Source: Rudaea sp.
GTDB lineage: Bacteria > Pseudomonadota > Gammaproteobacteria > Xanthomonadales > Rhodanobacteraceae
Assembly: GCA_031291055.1 (NCBI GenBank)
Contig: JARLJU010000089.1
Span: 1-64,000 of the forward strand
Length of the DNA: 64,000 nucleotides
Reading direction: 5' to 3'
The notes under the pieces were generated by a model. It saw only the letters and a list, made by a program, of their open reading frames with translations, had not been told where the DNA came from and ran no database searches. Every line of letters begins with the position of its first letter. Positions within the stretch are counted from its first letter, which is position 1. Below are positions 1 to 9,250 of the stretch, piece after piece. The translations under genes and the position numbers were made by a program.

Positions 1-274
1 ATTCGCCATCGACGAACTCCATGACGAAATAGGTCTGGCCGGCATCGTCGCCGATGAAATAGATCTGGATGATATGCGGATCGTTGAGTGCGGCCATGCT
101 GCGCGCCTCGCGCAGGAAACGCTCCTTGACGCTTTCGTCGTTGAGCAGCGCCTCGGCCAGCATTTTCACGGCAACGAAACGGTTGAGCGAGGTCTCGTAA
201 GCCTTGTAGACCACGCCCATGCCGCCGCGGCCGAGCATGCCGATGAGATTGTAGGGTCCCAGCTTCGTGTTCAT
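1..274 (-). CDS. Serine/threonine protein kinase, N-terminal part (truncated by window edge)
   Basis: Reverse-strand translation MNTKLGPYNLIGMLGRGGMGVVYKAYETSLNRFVAVKMLAEAL... shows the glycine-rich loop and VAVK lysine of PknB-like kinases; runs off the left edge. Confidence 0.85.
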   Translation of the reverse strand, partial: MNTKLGPYNLIGMLGRGGMGVVYKAYETSLNRFVAVKMLAEALLNDESVKERFLREARSMAALNDPHIIQIYFIGDDAGQTYFVMEFVDGE

Positions 275-379
275 GATCCGATCCCTGCAGATGCCGCCAT
301 GCAGCCGTGCCACGCTAGCACCGCTTGCTGACAGGCGACTGACGTTGCGACAACGCAGCGCCAGTCGTCCTGAGCGGTT

Positions 380-2926
380 TCAACGCGCGGGCGAGGGATC
401 GGATGACGCGCCGGCGGCCTGTTTGTTCAGGTTCGCCTCGAACAAGCGGTAGATGCGCTTGTATTCGTCCAGCCACGAATCCGCATTGGTGAAGCCGTGG
501 CGGTCGAGCGGATATGGCGAGATCGTGAAGTTGTCCTTGTGCAGCTCGATCAGGCGCTCGTAGAGGCGCATCGAGTCCTCGAACAGCACGTTGTCGTCGA
601 TCACGCCGTGGCAGATGAGCAACGCGTCCTTGAGGCCGGCGGCCAATTCGATCGGCGAGGAGCGCTTGTAGGCGAGCGGGTCAACTTGCGGGCGGTTGAG
701 AATGTCGGCGGTGTAATCGTCGTTGTATTGGGTCCAGTCGGTGACCGGGCGCAAGGCGGCACCGGCGGCGAATTCGCCGGGCGCGCGGAACAGTGCCATC
801 AGGGTCATGAAACCGCCGTAGGAGCCACCGTAGATGCCGACGCGCTGCGGATCGATGTTCCAGTTCTTGACCAGCCAGCCCTTGCCGTCGAGCAGGTCCT
901 CCAGTTCCGGCTGGCCCATCCGCCGGTAGATCGCGTCGCGCCAGTCGCGGCCGTAGCCTTCCGATGCGCGGTAGTCCATGTCCAGCACCAGGTAGCCGTG
1001 CTGCAGCAGCAGGTTGTGGAACATCTGTTCGCGGAAATAATACGGATACTGCTCGTGCACGTTCTGTGTGTAGCCGGCACCATGCACGAACAGCACGGCA
1101 GGATGCTGCGCGGACTTGTCGAAATTCGCCGGCTTGTAGAACTTGGCGTAGATCGCGCCCTTGAAGTGCGTCGACGGCACCTGGACGATTTCCGGCGCCA
1201 CCCATTGCATTGCCTTGTATTGTGGCGTGCGCGTATCGGTCAATTCGCGGGGGGCGCCGGCGCCGTCGGCCGGCGCAACGGCGATCTGCGGTGGAATGTA
1301 GCTGGATGAATGGATGACGAGCAGGTTCGTGCCGTCGTGCGCAAGAGAAAAACCTTCCACGCCCTGGTAATGGGTGATGCGCTGCAGTTCCCCGCCCGCG
1401 GTTGGCACGCGATAGATGTCGTAGGCATACGGGGCTTCGGCATTGCTGCGCAGGTAGAACCAGCGGCCGTCGGTCGACAGCCGTGGGCGCGATACCTCGA
1501 ACTGGCCGTGGGTCAGCGCCTGTGCCTTGGCGCCGGGCGCCTTGGTATACAGCTGCGCATAACCGCTTTCCTCGGAGAGGTACCACAGGGTGTGGCTGTC
1601 GTTTTCCCAGCCGAACTCGTTGAAGCTCCAGTTGATCCAGGCCGGATCGGTCAGACGGTGCTGAGGTATCAGCGCGTGCCTGGCAAAGTCGACGCTGGCG
1701 ATCCAGCGATCCTTGTTGTCGTTCGCGTGCAGTTGCACCGCCGCATTGGCGCCATCGCGCGAAAACTCGATGCCGGCGATCTGCAACTCGCGCTGCTTAG
1801 GCTTGTCTTCGGGTTTTGCCTGCGCGGCCTTATCATGCTTGTCGTGGCTTGACTCATCCTTCTGCGCAAACTCGCCGGCTTTCGCGTTTTCCTCGCGGAT
1901 AGCCTTGAGCGGATCGTCGTGGATGCCCGGAAGATCGTCGTAGGCGAGTTTGCTGCTGCTGTGCGCGACCAGATCGAACAGCCACAACGTCTGCGCTGCC
2001 GGATCGGCGCGACCGACGCGGGTGTGCTCGTCCTCGAATTCCTCGTATCCGGACTCGGTCACGTAGCGGGTGAGCTTGCCCTTCCTGCCTTCGTCGTAGG
2101 CCTTGGGCGCAGTCACTGCCAGCAGCCAGTGCGCATCCGGCGACAGCACGGACTCGACGACCTGGACATCATCGCCCAGCCAGAACGGCAGGGGCGCGCG
2201 CGTCGGATCGCCGCGCTGCATGGACTCGGCGTGCTCGCGCGTCGCCGTCTTGTCGTTGTGGATTTTTTGCAAAGTGGAAAAAATGCGCAATTGCATGTCG
2301 CGCAGGGCGTCGGGCTTTGATTCGGCATCGGGATCTTTTTCGGTCTTCAGCACGGCGGCGGGCGTCGTGACGCCACTGGCCAGGTCATAGACCAGCCAGT
2401 CGTGGCCGGAGCGGAAGCTCAGCTTGTGTCCGTCGGCGGAAAACTGCGGCGCCGTTTCGGTTTCGGCCAAGCGTGTCACCTGGGTCAGATGGCCGCCGGG
2501 CAGATCGCGGAGGAAGATGTCGCCGTTGCGCACGAAGGCGGCATGCGTGTGCGCCTGGTCGTACACGGCGTGGCCGCCGTCGACTGTCGCCATCGCGGCA
2601 GCATCGACGACGCTATCCTTGCCATCGGCGAGGTTGATGCGGTGCAGGTCGCGCACGGGCGAGCCGTTGCGCTTCACGCGGTAGTACACGGCTTGTCCGT
2701 CGAGGCTGAAATGCGGGGCGACGCTGCTGCCCTCGAACGCCTCCGGGACCTCGATCTGGCCGGCAATCCAGTCCGGATCAGCCATGATCTGTTCCAGGGT
2801 CAGGTTTCCCGCCGGTGCAGATGCAGGTTGAGCCAGCGCTGAAGCGAAGACCACCAGGAAAGCGAACGGTGCGGCGACGACAATACGATGCACGGCGGTT
2901 CCTCGCGAACGAAAGACGTGCAGCAT
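380..2926 (-). CDS. S9 family prolyl oligopeptidase-like peptidase, secreted
   Basis: C-terminal GIYGGSYGGFMTLMAL nucleophile elbow, beta-propeller-type N-terminal region, signal peptide FAFLVVFASALAQPASA; start ATG 2926 or GTG 2893. Confidence 0.88.
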   Translation of the reverse strand: MLHVFRSRGTAVHRIVVAAPFAFLVVFASALAQPASAPAGNLTLEQIMADPDWIAGQIEVPEAFEGSSVAPHFSLDGQAVYYRVKRNGSPVRDLHRINLADGKDSVVDAAAMATVDGGHAVYDQAHTHAAFVRNGDIFLRDLPGGHLTQVTRLAETETAPQFSADGHKLSFRSGHDWLVYDLASGVTTPAAVLKTEKDPDAESKPDALRDMQLRIFSTLQKIHNDKTATREHAESMQRGDPTRAPLPFWLGDDVQVVESVLSPDAHWLLAVTAPKAYDEGRKGKLTRYVTESGYEEFEDEHTRVGRADPAAQTLWLFDLVAHSSSKLAYDDLPGIHDDPLKAIREENAKAGEFAQKDESSHDKHDKAAQAKPEDKPKQRELQIAGIEFSRDGANAAVQLHANDNKDRWIASVDFARHALIPQHRLTDPAWINWSFNEFGWENDSHTLWYLSEESGYAQLYTKAPGAKAQALTHGQFEVSRPRLSTDGRWFYLRSNAEAPYAYDIYRVPTAGGELQRITHYQGVEGFSLAHDGTNLLVIHSSSYIPPQIAVAPADGAGAPRELTDTRTPQYKAMQWVAPEIVQVPSTHFKGAIYAKFYKPANFDKSAQHPAVLFVHGAGYTQNVHEQYPYYFREQMFHNLLLQHGYLVLDMDYRASEGYGRDWRDAIYRRMGQPELEDLLDGKGWLVKNWNIDPQRVGIYGGSYGGFMTLMALFRAPGEFAAGAALRPVTDWTQYNDDYTADILNRPQVDPLAYKRSSPIELAAGLKDALLICHGVIDDNVLFEDSMRLYERLIELHKDNFTISPYPLDRHGFTNADSWLDEYKRIYRLFEANLNKQAAGASSDPSPAR

Positions 2927-3046
2927 AGCCAAGCGCGGCGCCTTGGCAAGCGCCCGAAAGTCATGGCGAGCGCGCGAAAAGCTATGGCGGCGGCGCGCCG
3001 AATGCGGCACCATCGCGCGATCGCCAGCGCAGAACGGAACCCAACG

Positions 3047-3709
3047 ATGGCCTTGCCCTGCATCGAGATCGAAACCGCGCCGAATCCGCGTCACGCGGTG
3101 ATCTGGCTGCACGGCCTGGGTGCCGATGGCCACGATTTCGAGCCCATCGTGCCCGAACTCGTCGATCGCGCGTGGCCAGCGTTGCGTTTCGTTTTTCCGA
3201 ACGCGCCGATGCGGCCGATCACGATCAATGGTGGCATGTCGATGCGCGCCTGGTACGACATTTCCGGGCAGGAGATCGCGCAGCGCCAGGACGAAGCCGG
3301 CATCCGCGCCTCGATCGGCCTGCTCGACGAACTGATCGCGCGCGAAGTCGCACGCGGCGTGCCCGGTGAAAACATCCTGCTGGCCGGTTTTTCGCAGGGC
3401 GGCGCAATCGTGCTGAGTGGCGGTATCCGTCACCCCCGACGGCTGGGCGGCATTATCGCTTTGTCGACGTACTTGCCGATGGCCGAGAAGACCGACGCCG
3501 AGATCAGCGCCGCGAATCGTTCGACGCCGCTGTTCATGGCGCATGGCAAGCTCGATCCGACCATCTCGCAGGCGCTCGGCGAAATGAGCCGCGAGTATCT
3601 TGTGCAGCGCGGCTATGGTGTCGAATGGCACAGTTACCCGATGGCGCATCAGGTGTGCGCAGAAGAAGTCGCTGACCTCAGACGCTGGATCGGCGCGCGT
3701 CTAATCTGA
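3047..3709 (+). CDS. Alpha/beta hydrolase, phospholipase/carboxylesterase family
   Basis: MALPCIEIETAPNPRHAVIWLHGLGADGHDFEPIVPEL...LAGFSQGGAIVL (GxSxG). Confidence 0.9.
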   Translation: MALPCIEIETAPNPRHAVIWLHGLGADGHDFEPIVPELVDRAWPALRFVFPNAPMRPITINGGMSMRAWYDISGQEIAQRQDEAGIRASIGLLDELIAREVARGVPGENILLAGFSQGGAIVLSGGIRHPRRLGGIIALSTYLPMAEKTDAEISAANRSTPLFMAHGKLDPTISQALGEMSREYLVQRGYGVEWHSYPMAHQVCAEEVADLRRWIGARLI

Positions 3710-3726
3710 AGACCGCCGGTTTCGCC

Positions 3727-4803
3727 ATGAACCCAGCGCGACCTACGCCAACAACCCGAAGCCCGGCCGCGCTGCCGAACTGGCTGCCGGATTTCTGCAG
3801 TCTGCCGGTGCTGTTTGCGGTGATGGTGGTAGCCGAACTGCTGGTATTGGTCATTCTGATCGCGCCGAGCGACGAGTCGCGTCCGCTGCTGCCGCGCCTG
3901 GCCACGGCCAGTGTGTTCGTGCAGTGGCTGGCCCTGGTTTGCGCCGTGTGCCTGTGCAAGCTGCGTCCGCAACTGGAAAAGCTCACGCCCTGGCTGGGCG
4001 TGCTGATGGCGTACGCGCTGATGCTCACGGTCACCCTCGTCGGCAGCGCGCTGGTATTTGCCATCGACCAGCAACTCGGGCTCGGGCTGACCTTGCCCGC
4101 GCAGTTCCAGGCACGTTTCGTCTGGCGCAGCGCGACCTTGTGCGCGCTGATCGGCGCGGCCCTGCTGCGTTACTTCTATGTGTTCGAACAGTGGCGGGTG
4201 CGCGTGCGTGCCGAGAGCAAGGCGCGTTTCGAGGCTCTGCAGGCACGCATCCGCCCGCATTTCCTGTTCAACAGCATGAACACGATCGCCAGCCTGATCC
4301 CGAGCCGGCCGCAGGACGCCGAGCGCGCGATCGAGGACCTGTCTGACCTGTTCCGCGCCGCGCTCGGCAACGACACCGCGTGCAGGACGCTCGGCGAGGA
4401 GCTGGACCTTGTACGGCGTTATCTGGACATAGAAAAGCTGCGCCTGGGCGAGCGCCTGCGCGTGGAAATGGACGTGGCAGCGCTGCCTGCCGATCTGCCG
4501 ATGCCGGCCCTGCTGCTGCAGCCGCTCGTGGAAAACGCGGTGTATCACGGCATCCAGCAGTTGCCTGAAGGCGGCACCGTGACCATTCGCGGCCGACGTC
4601 TGGACGACGCCGTGGAGATCGTGATCCACAATCCCTGTCCACCCGCAGGTTCGCGTGCCGCCGGTCGCCACGGCATGGCGTTGATGAACACGCAGGCGCG
4701 CATCGAGTACCATTTCGGGCGGCGCGGTACGCTCACGGTCGCCGCCGGCGCCGCCGATTTCGCCTGCACGGTAAGGGTGCCTGATGAAAGTCCTGATCGT
4801 TGA
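3727..4803 (+). CDS. algZ: Sensor histidine kinase, LytS/AlgZ type
   Basis: RPHFLFNSMNTIASLI His-kinase box, LLLQPLVENAVYHG; followed by a LytTR regulator and hemC, as in algZ-algR-hemC synteny. Confidence 0.75.
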   Translation: MNPARPTPTTRSPAALPNWLPDFCSLPVLFAVMVVAELLVLVILIAPSDESRPLLPRLATASVFVQWLALVCAVCLCKLRPQLEKLTPWLGVLMAYALMLTVTLVGSALVFAIDQQLGLGLTLPAQFQARFVWRSATLCALIGAALLRYFYVFEQWRVRVRAESKARFEALQARIRPHFLFNSMNTIASLIPSRPQDAERAIEDLSDLFRAALGNDTACRTLGEELDLVRRYLDIEKLRLGERLRVEMDVAALPADLPMPALLLQPLVENAVYHGIQQLPEGGTVTIRGRRLDDAVEIVIHNPCPPAGSRAAGRHGMALMNTQARIEYHFGRRGTLTVAAGAADFACTVRVPDESPDR

Positions 4804-5518
4804 CGACGAGCCGCTGGCGCGCGAACGACTCGCCGCATTGTTGCGCGAATGTGGAAATGTGGAAATTGTCGGCGAGGCCGGTAATGGCCGCGAAGCGGTC
4901 GAGGCGGCTGCAACGCTCGCAGCGGAACTGGTACTGCTCGACATCCGCATGCCGCTGATGGATGGTCTGGAGGCGGCGCGGCATATGGCCGACTTCGACA
5001 AGCCGCCGGCCGTGATTTTCTGCACTGCCTATGACGAACACGCGCTGGCCGCCTTCGAGGCGCATGCGGTCGACTACCTGGTAAAGCCGATCCGGCGCGA
5101 GCGCCTGCAGGCGGCACTCGAACGCGCACGCCGATTCGGCGCACCCCGGCTCGCCCAGGTACAGGCGGCCAGCGGTGCGCCATCGCGGCGCAGCCACTTG
5201 TGCGCGCGCGTGCGCGGCAATCTCGTGCTGGTACTGGTAGCCGATATCCATTACCTGCTGGCCGAAGACAAGTATGTCGTCGTGCACCACGCCGGCGGCG
5301 AGGTGCTGGTCGAGGAGGCGCTGAAGTCGCTGGAAACCGAATTCGCCGAGCGCTTCGTGCGCATCCACCGCAATTGCCTGATCGCGCGCGAGCGTCTGGT
5401 TGGGCTCACGCGCGGTACCGATGGCCGCATCTTCGCCCAACTCGGCGGCGTGGCGACGCTGCTGGAAGTCAGCCGGCGCAACCTGCCGGGACTGCGCAAG
5501 CTGGTGCGGCATCTGTAG
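4784..5518 (+). CDS. algR: LytTR-family response regulator (AlgR-like)
   Basis: Receiver domain LIVDDEPLARERL...LLDIRMPLMDGL plus C-terminal LytTR domain (FVRIHRNCLIARERL). Confidence 0.78.
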   Translation: MKVLIVDDEPLARERLAALLRECGNVEIVGEAGNGREAVEAAATLAAELVLLDIRMPLMDGLEAARHMADFDKPPAVIFCTAYDEHALAAFEAHAVDYLVKPIRRERLQAALERARRFGAPRLAQVQAASGAPSRRSHLCARVRGNLVLVLVADIHYLLAEDKYVVVHHAGGEVLVEEALKSLETEFAERFVRIHRNCLIARERLVGLTRGTDGRIFAQLGGVATLLEVSRRNLPGLRKLVRHL

Positions 5519-5603
5519 GGATTGCGGGGCGCAGGGCAGAAATCCGCGCGTCGGCTGCGTTTGCTTTTTTAGCGTCTGAAGAGATTTTTCCCGGAATCAC
5601 GAC

Positions 5604-6560
5604 ATGGCCCTTGTTTCCTCCACCCCCCAGCCCCCAGCCCTCAGCCCGCGCACACCCGTGCGCATTGCCACACGCCAGAGCGCGCTGGCCCTGTGGCAGG
5701 CCGAGTACGTCGCGACGCGCTTGCGCGCAGCGCATCCGGGCCTTGAGGTCGAACTGGTGCCCATGACCACGCGCGGCGACCAGATCGTCGACCGGCCGCT
5801 GTCAGAAATCGGCGGCAAAGGGCTTTTCCTCAAGGAACTGGAAGTGGCGATGATCGAACGCCAGGCGGATATCGCCGTGCATTCGTTCAAGGACATGCCG
5901 ATGGATCTGGAAACCGGCTTCGCGATCGGCGCGGTGCTCGAGCGCGCCGATGCGGCAGACGCGTTCGTCTCTGTACACTATGCGCGCTTGGATACTTTGC
6001 CGCAAAATGCGCGTGTGGGGACCTCGTCGCTGCGCCGTCAGGCCCAGCTCAAGGCCCTGCGTCCGGATCTGCTGACACTCGACGTGCGCGGCAACGTCAA
6101 TACACGGCTGAAAAAACTTGATGCCGGCGAGTACGACGCGATCGTGCTTGCCTGTGCGGGCCTCGAACGCCTGGGACTTGCGGCACGCATACGCAGCCGG
6201 CTGGACGCACCGATGTGGCTGCCGGCGGCGGCACAGGGTGCGATTGCAGTCGAGCAGCGCGCCGGCGACGCGCGCGCTGCGGCGTTGCTGGCGCCGCTGA
6301 ACGACGCCGACACTGCGCGTTGCGTCGCCGCTGAGCGCGCGTTGACGCGGCATCTGCAGGGCAATTGTCAGGTCCCCATCGCTGCGTTCTGCATCGAGAC
6401 CGAACACGGCCTGCATCTTTCAGGGCTGGTCGGCGATGCCGCCAGCGGAACTCTGGTGCGCGCCGACAGCGAAGGTGCTCGAAATGCGCCCGAAGCGCTG
6501 GGCCGGCAGGTTGCCGAACAGTTGCTTGCGCTCGGAGCGGGCGTTTTGCTCGGCCGTTGA
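5604..6560 (+). CDS. hemC: Hydroxymethylbilane synthase (porphobilinogen deaminase)
   Basis: [18 protein letters not shown]...[11 protein letters not shown]...[33 protein letters not shown]...[10 protein letters not shown]. Confidence 0.97.
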   Translation: MALVSSTPQPPALSPRTPVRIATRQSALALWQAEYVATRLRAAHPGLEVELVPMTTRGDQIVDRPLSEIGGKGLFLKELEVAMIERQADIAVHSFKDMPMDLETGFAIGAVLERADAADAFVSVHYARLDTLPQNARVGTSSLRRQAQLKALRPDLLTLDVRGNVNTRLKKLDAGEYDAIVLACAGLERLGLAARIRSRLDAPMWLPAAAQGAIAVEQRAGDARAAALLAPLNDADTARCVAAERALTRHLQGNCQVPIAAFCIETEHGLHLSGLVGDAASGTLVRADSEGARNAPEALGRQVAEQLLALGAGVLLGR

Positions 6561-6590
6561 AAAACAACGGGCCCGCAGACGGGCCCGTTG
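6561..6590 (-). terminator. Intrinsic terminator for the DUF481 gene (possibly bidirectional with hemC)
   Basis: 11-bp perfect stem CAACGGGCCCG-CAGA-CGGGCCCGTTG (6565-6590) followed on the minus strand by TTTT. Confidence 0.8.
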
Positions 6591-6615
6591 TGCCTGCAGA
6601 ACCAGGGAGCGGAGA

Positions 6616-7410
6616 TCAGAAGCCGTAGACCAGGTTCGTCGTCAGCAACTGGTCGGTCTTCTTGAAGCCAAGTTCCACTTCCGAGTTGTGGCGGATCTGA
6701 TAACCGACCTTCAACGCCAGCTTGTCGCTCATCTTCACCTGCAACCCGGCGTCGTTCTGGATGAACTTGTCGCCGCTGCCGGCTTCGACCAGGAACGACT
6801 CCACGAACGATACGGTGTCACTGAAGTTGTGCTTGTAGTCGATCTTGCCGCGCGCGACGACGTTGCTGTCGGAATCGGGCTTCACCGTAAGCAGCGCCGG
6901 TGGCGGCGTCGGATTGATCACGTTGAACGAGGTGGCTTGCACTACCTTGTAGCCCGGGCCGATTTCGAAGGCCAGTTCGTCGCTGGCATTCTTGAGCACC
7001 TGATAGCCGTAGCCGATCGAAGCGATGTACTGGTACTGGTAGGGCGAGAATTCGTCGTGCTCGTAGCGCAGTGCGCCGACAATGTAACTGCGGTCGTCAA
7101 GCTTGTAGCCAGCGGAGGCGCCGGCTTCATAGCGGTTGGCGGTCAGGTCGTAGCTGGAACCGCCACCGGCGTTTGCCACGTTCGCCTTGTTGCGCAAGGC
7201 GGTCAGGTAGAAATCATCCTTCCAGCGATCGTCGTTGAATTTCAGATCCAGCTTGGCATTCAGGTTCTGCGACTTGGTATTGCCGCTGGCGACGGAAAGG
7301 CCGGCCTCTCCGCTTCCGGACCAGCCCTCGGGTGGCGGTGGTGGATCGGCGGCGAACGCTGCCAATGGCAGAGCACACAGGATGGCAGACGCAAGCAATT
7401 GTGTTTTCAC
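6616..7410 (-). CDS. DUF481 domain-containing outer-membrane-like protein
   Basis: Signal peptide and WSGSGEAGLSVASGNTKSQNLNAKLDL beta-barrel-like pattern ending in aromatic F. Confidence 0.8.
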   Translation of the reverse strand: MKTQLLASAILCALPLAAFAADPPPPPEGWSGSGEAGLSVASGNTKSQNLNAKLDLKFNDDRWKDDFYLTALRNKANVANAGGGSSYDLTANRYEAGASAGYKLDDRSYIVGALRYEHDEFSPYQYQYIASIGYGYQVLKNASDELAFEIGPGYKVVQATSFNVINPTPPPALLTVKPDSDSNVVARGKIDYKHNFSDTVSFVESFLVEAGSGDKFIQNDAGLQVKMSDKLALKVGYQIRHNSEVELGFKKTDQLLTTNLVYGF

Positions 7411-7481
7411 GGGTTCTCTCCTCGATTATTTTGGCTCTGCTGCACTGCAGCAGGCGCGCATTGTAATCGTGGATTTTGCGC

Positions 7482-7502
7482 AAAACCTGAACTTTTGTTC
7501 AG
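7482..7502 (-). terminator. Putative terminator of the soeABC-like operon
   Basis: CTGAAC-TTTT-GTTCAG hairpin followed on the minus strand by GTTTTG. Confidence 0.5.
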
Positions 7503-7540
7503 TTTCGCAGCGAGGGATTACGCATTGGCAATCGCCGGGT

Positions 7541-8488
7541 TTAAGCGCGGTAATACAGCATCACGACGTGGCGCGCTTCGGCGAAAAACAGCCAGCGCTC
7601 GACAAAGATGCCGAGAATTCCGGCGAGAAACGCCGCACCTGAACTTGCCGCCGTCAGCGCGGGCCACGCCAGGGCGATGACGGCGAAGAAGACAGGAACG
7701 GCGCCAAATAAAATCAGGCTGATGATGCGCAGCCGAGCCGAATGCTTGCGCGCCAGAACAAAGCCCATCTCGCGCGTCAGGTAGTTTTCCTCGGTGTGCG
7801 GCCATTCGACGCTGCGGACTTGTCCGAAGCGGCCAAGCCCGGTGGCCGATTCCGTGGTGGCCGGGTGGTGGGTCGTATCGATGAAATGCCAGTACCTGTA
7901 CTTCAGGATGGCGCACCCCAGTGCCAGCATGACGATGAACAGAAGCAAGCTCCGATGGACCAGCGGATCACGGGCTCCGATGATCAGCGCGTGCAGCATC
8001 CACAGGCAACTGGCGCCCCCGAGCAATGCGAACAGCAGATATCCCGGAAGCACATAGGCGTTGTGCCACGCGTGTACGGTTTTCAGCGACGTATAAATTC
8101 CCGACGTGCAGTAGACGGTGACTGTGGCCGTGATGGCGAGTGCAGCACCGAGCGCCCGCAGCACGCCCGCGTCGGCTCCGCGCCACAGGCACCCCGCCAG
8201 CGCCAGCAGCGGCATGAAGCTGCAGATCGCGGCCACGCCCTCGCGCGACAACCACGAACTGCGCCACTGGGTGAACGCGCGCCAGGCACGTTGCGGCTGG
8301 CCCAGATGCAGCAGGGACGATGCCAGCCCGGCGACGGCGAAAAGCATGCCGGCGGCCAGCATCGCCAGTGCTTCGCTGCGATTGATGATCTGCGGATCAA
8401 CCGCCAGTCCGACGCCGAGCAGGAACAGCAATCCGTAGCCGCTGCCGGAAACGACGGTGAAGAAGACGACAGACAGGGCAGGATGCAT
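7541..8488 (-). CDS. soeC: DmsC/SoeC-like membrane anchor subunit
   Basis: Multi-TM DmsC-family protein (MHPALSVVFFTVVSGSGYGLLFLLG...) directly downstream of a ferredoxin-like subunit. Confidence 0.7.
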   Translation of the reverse strand: MHPALSVVFFTVVSGSGYGLLFLLGVGLAVDPQIINRSEALAMLAAGMLFAVAGLASSLLHLGQPQRAWRAFTQWRSSWLSREGVAAICSFMPLLALAGCLWRGADAGVLRALGAALAITATVTVYCTSGIYTSLKTVHAWHNAYVLPGYLLFALLGGASCLWMLHALIIGARDPLVHRSLLLFIVMLALGCAILKYRYWHFIDTTHHPATTESATGLGRFGQVRSVEWPHTEENYLTREMGFVLARKHSARLRIISLILFGAVPVFFAVIALAWPALTAASSGAAFLAGILGIFVERWLFFAEARHVVMLYYRA

Positions 8489-8497
8489 GCGGCGTTC

Positions 8498-9250
8498 TCA
8501 GCGCGACAAAAGCTTGTCCATCCAGCGCAGCAACGGCGACGCGGTGGAGAAATCCATCTTTTCTTCCCGCGGCGTTGCCGCTTCCGATGCGCTGCCATCA
8601 CGGCGCGGACGCGGCGAAAGATATTTGTTCACCGGCCTGTAGCCCATCTCGGGCATCAGATCGTAGCCCTCGCGAACGGCGACCAGTCTGGACACGGCCG
8701 AATCCGGATCACCCAGATCGCCGAAATGCCGTGCGCGCGTGGGGCACGCCATTACGCAGGCGGGCTGGCGGTCGATCTCCTCGAAACTCTCGTTGTAGAT
8801 GCGGTCAACACACAAAGTGCACTTTTGCATGACACCGCGCTGTTCGCTGAACTCGCGCGCGCCATAGGCGCAGGCCCAGGCGCACAACTGGCAGCCGATG
8901 CATTTGTCCGCGTCGACCAGGACGATGCCGTCCTCGGCGCGCTTGTAGCTGGCGCCGGTCGGGCATACCGTCACGCAATCCGGCGTTTCGCAGTGCAGGC
9001 ACGAGCGCGGAAAATGCACCGTCATCGGCGCTTTGTCCTTCTGCGCGGGTTCGACTTCGTAGGTGTGCACGCGGTTGAACCAGACGCCAAGCGGTTCCTT
9101 GCCGTAGGGATTTTCGTCCGGCAGCGGCCCGAACTGGCCGCCGTCGTTCCATTCCTTGCACGCCACCGCGCAGGCATGGCAGCCGACGCAGATATCCAGG
9201 TCGATGACGAGACCGAGCTTTTTTGGGGTGGCTGGCGGCAGCATGGTCAT
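8498..9250 (-). CDS. soeB: 4Fe-4S dicluster electron-transfer subunit (SoeB/DmsB-like)
   Basis: CVGCHACAVACKEWN, CLHCETPDCVTVCPTGA, CIGCQLCAWACAYGAR, CTLCVDR iron-sulfur motifs. Confidence 0.8.
   Translation of the reverse strand: MTMLPPATPKKLGLVIDLDICVGCHACAVACKEWNDGGQFGPLPDENPYGKEPLGVWFNRVHTYEVEPAQKDKAPMTVHFPRSCLHCETPDCVTVCPTGASYKRAEDGIVLVDADKCIGCQLCAWACAYGAREFSEQRGVMQKCTLCVDRIYNESFEEIDRQPACVMACPTRARHFGDLGDPDSAVSRLVAVREGYDLMPEMGYRPVNKYLSPRPRRDGSASEAATPREEKMDFSTASPLLRWMDKLLSR

Noticed and set aside
2927-3649. N-terminal extension of the 1089-aa minus-strand ORF beyond the S9 peptidase start
   Set aside because: This part is antisense to the well-supported esterase gene (3047-3709) and has no recognisable domain; the signal peptide marks the real start at 2926 or 2893.
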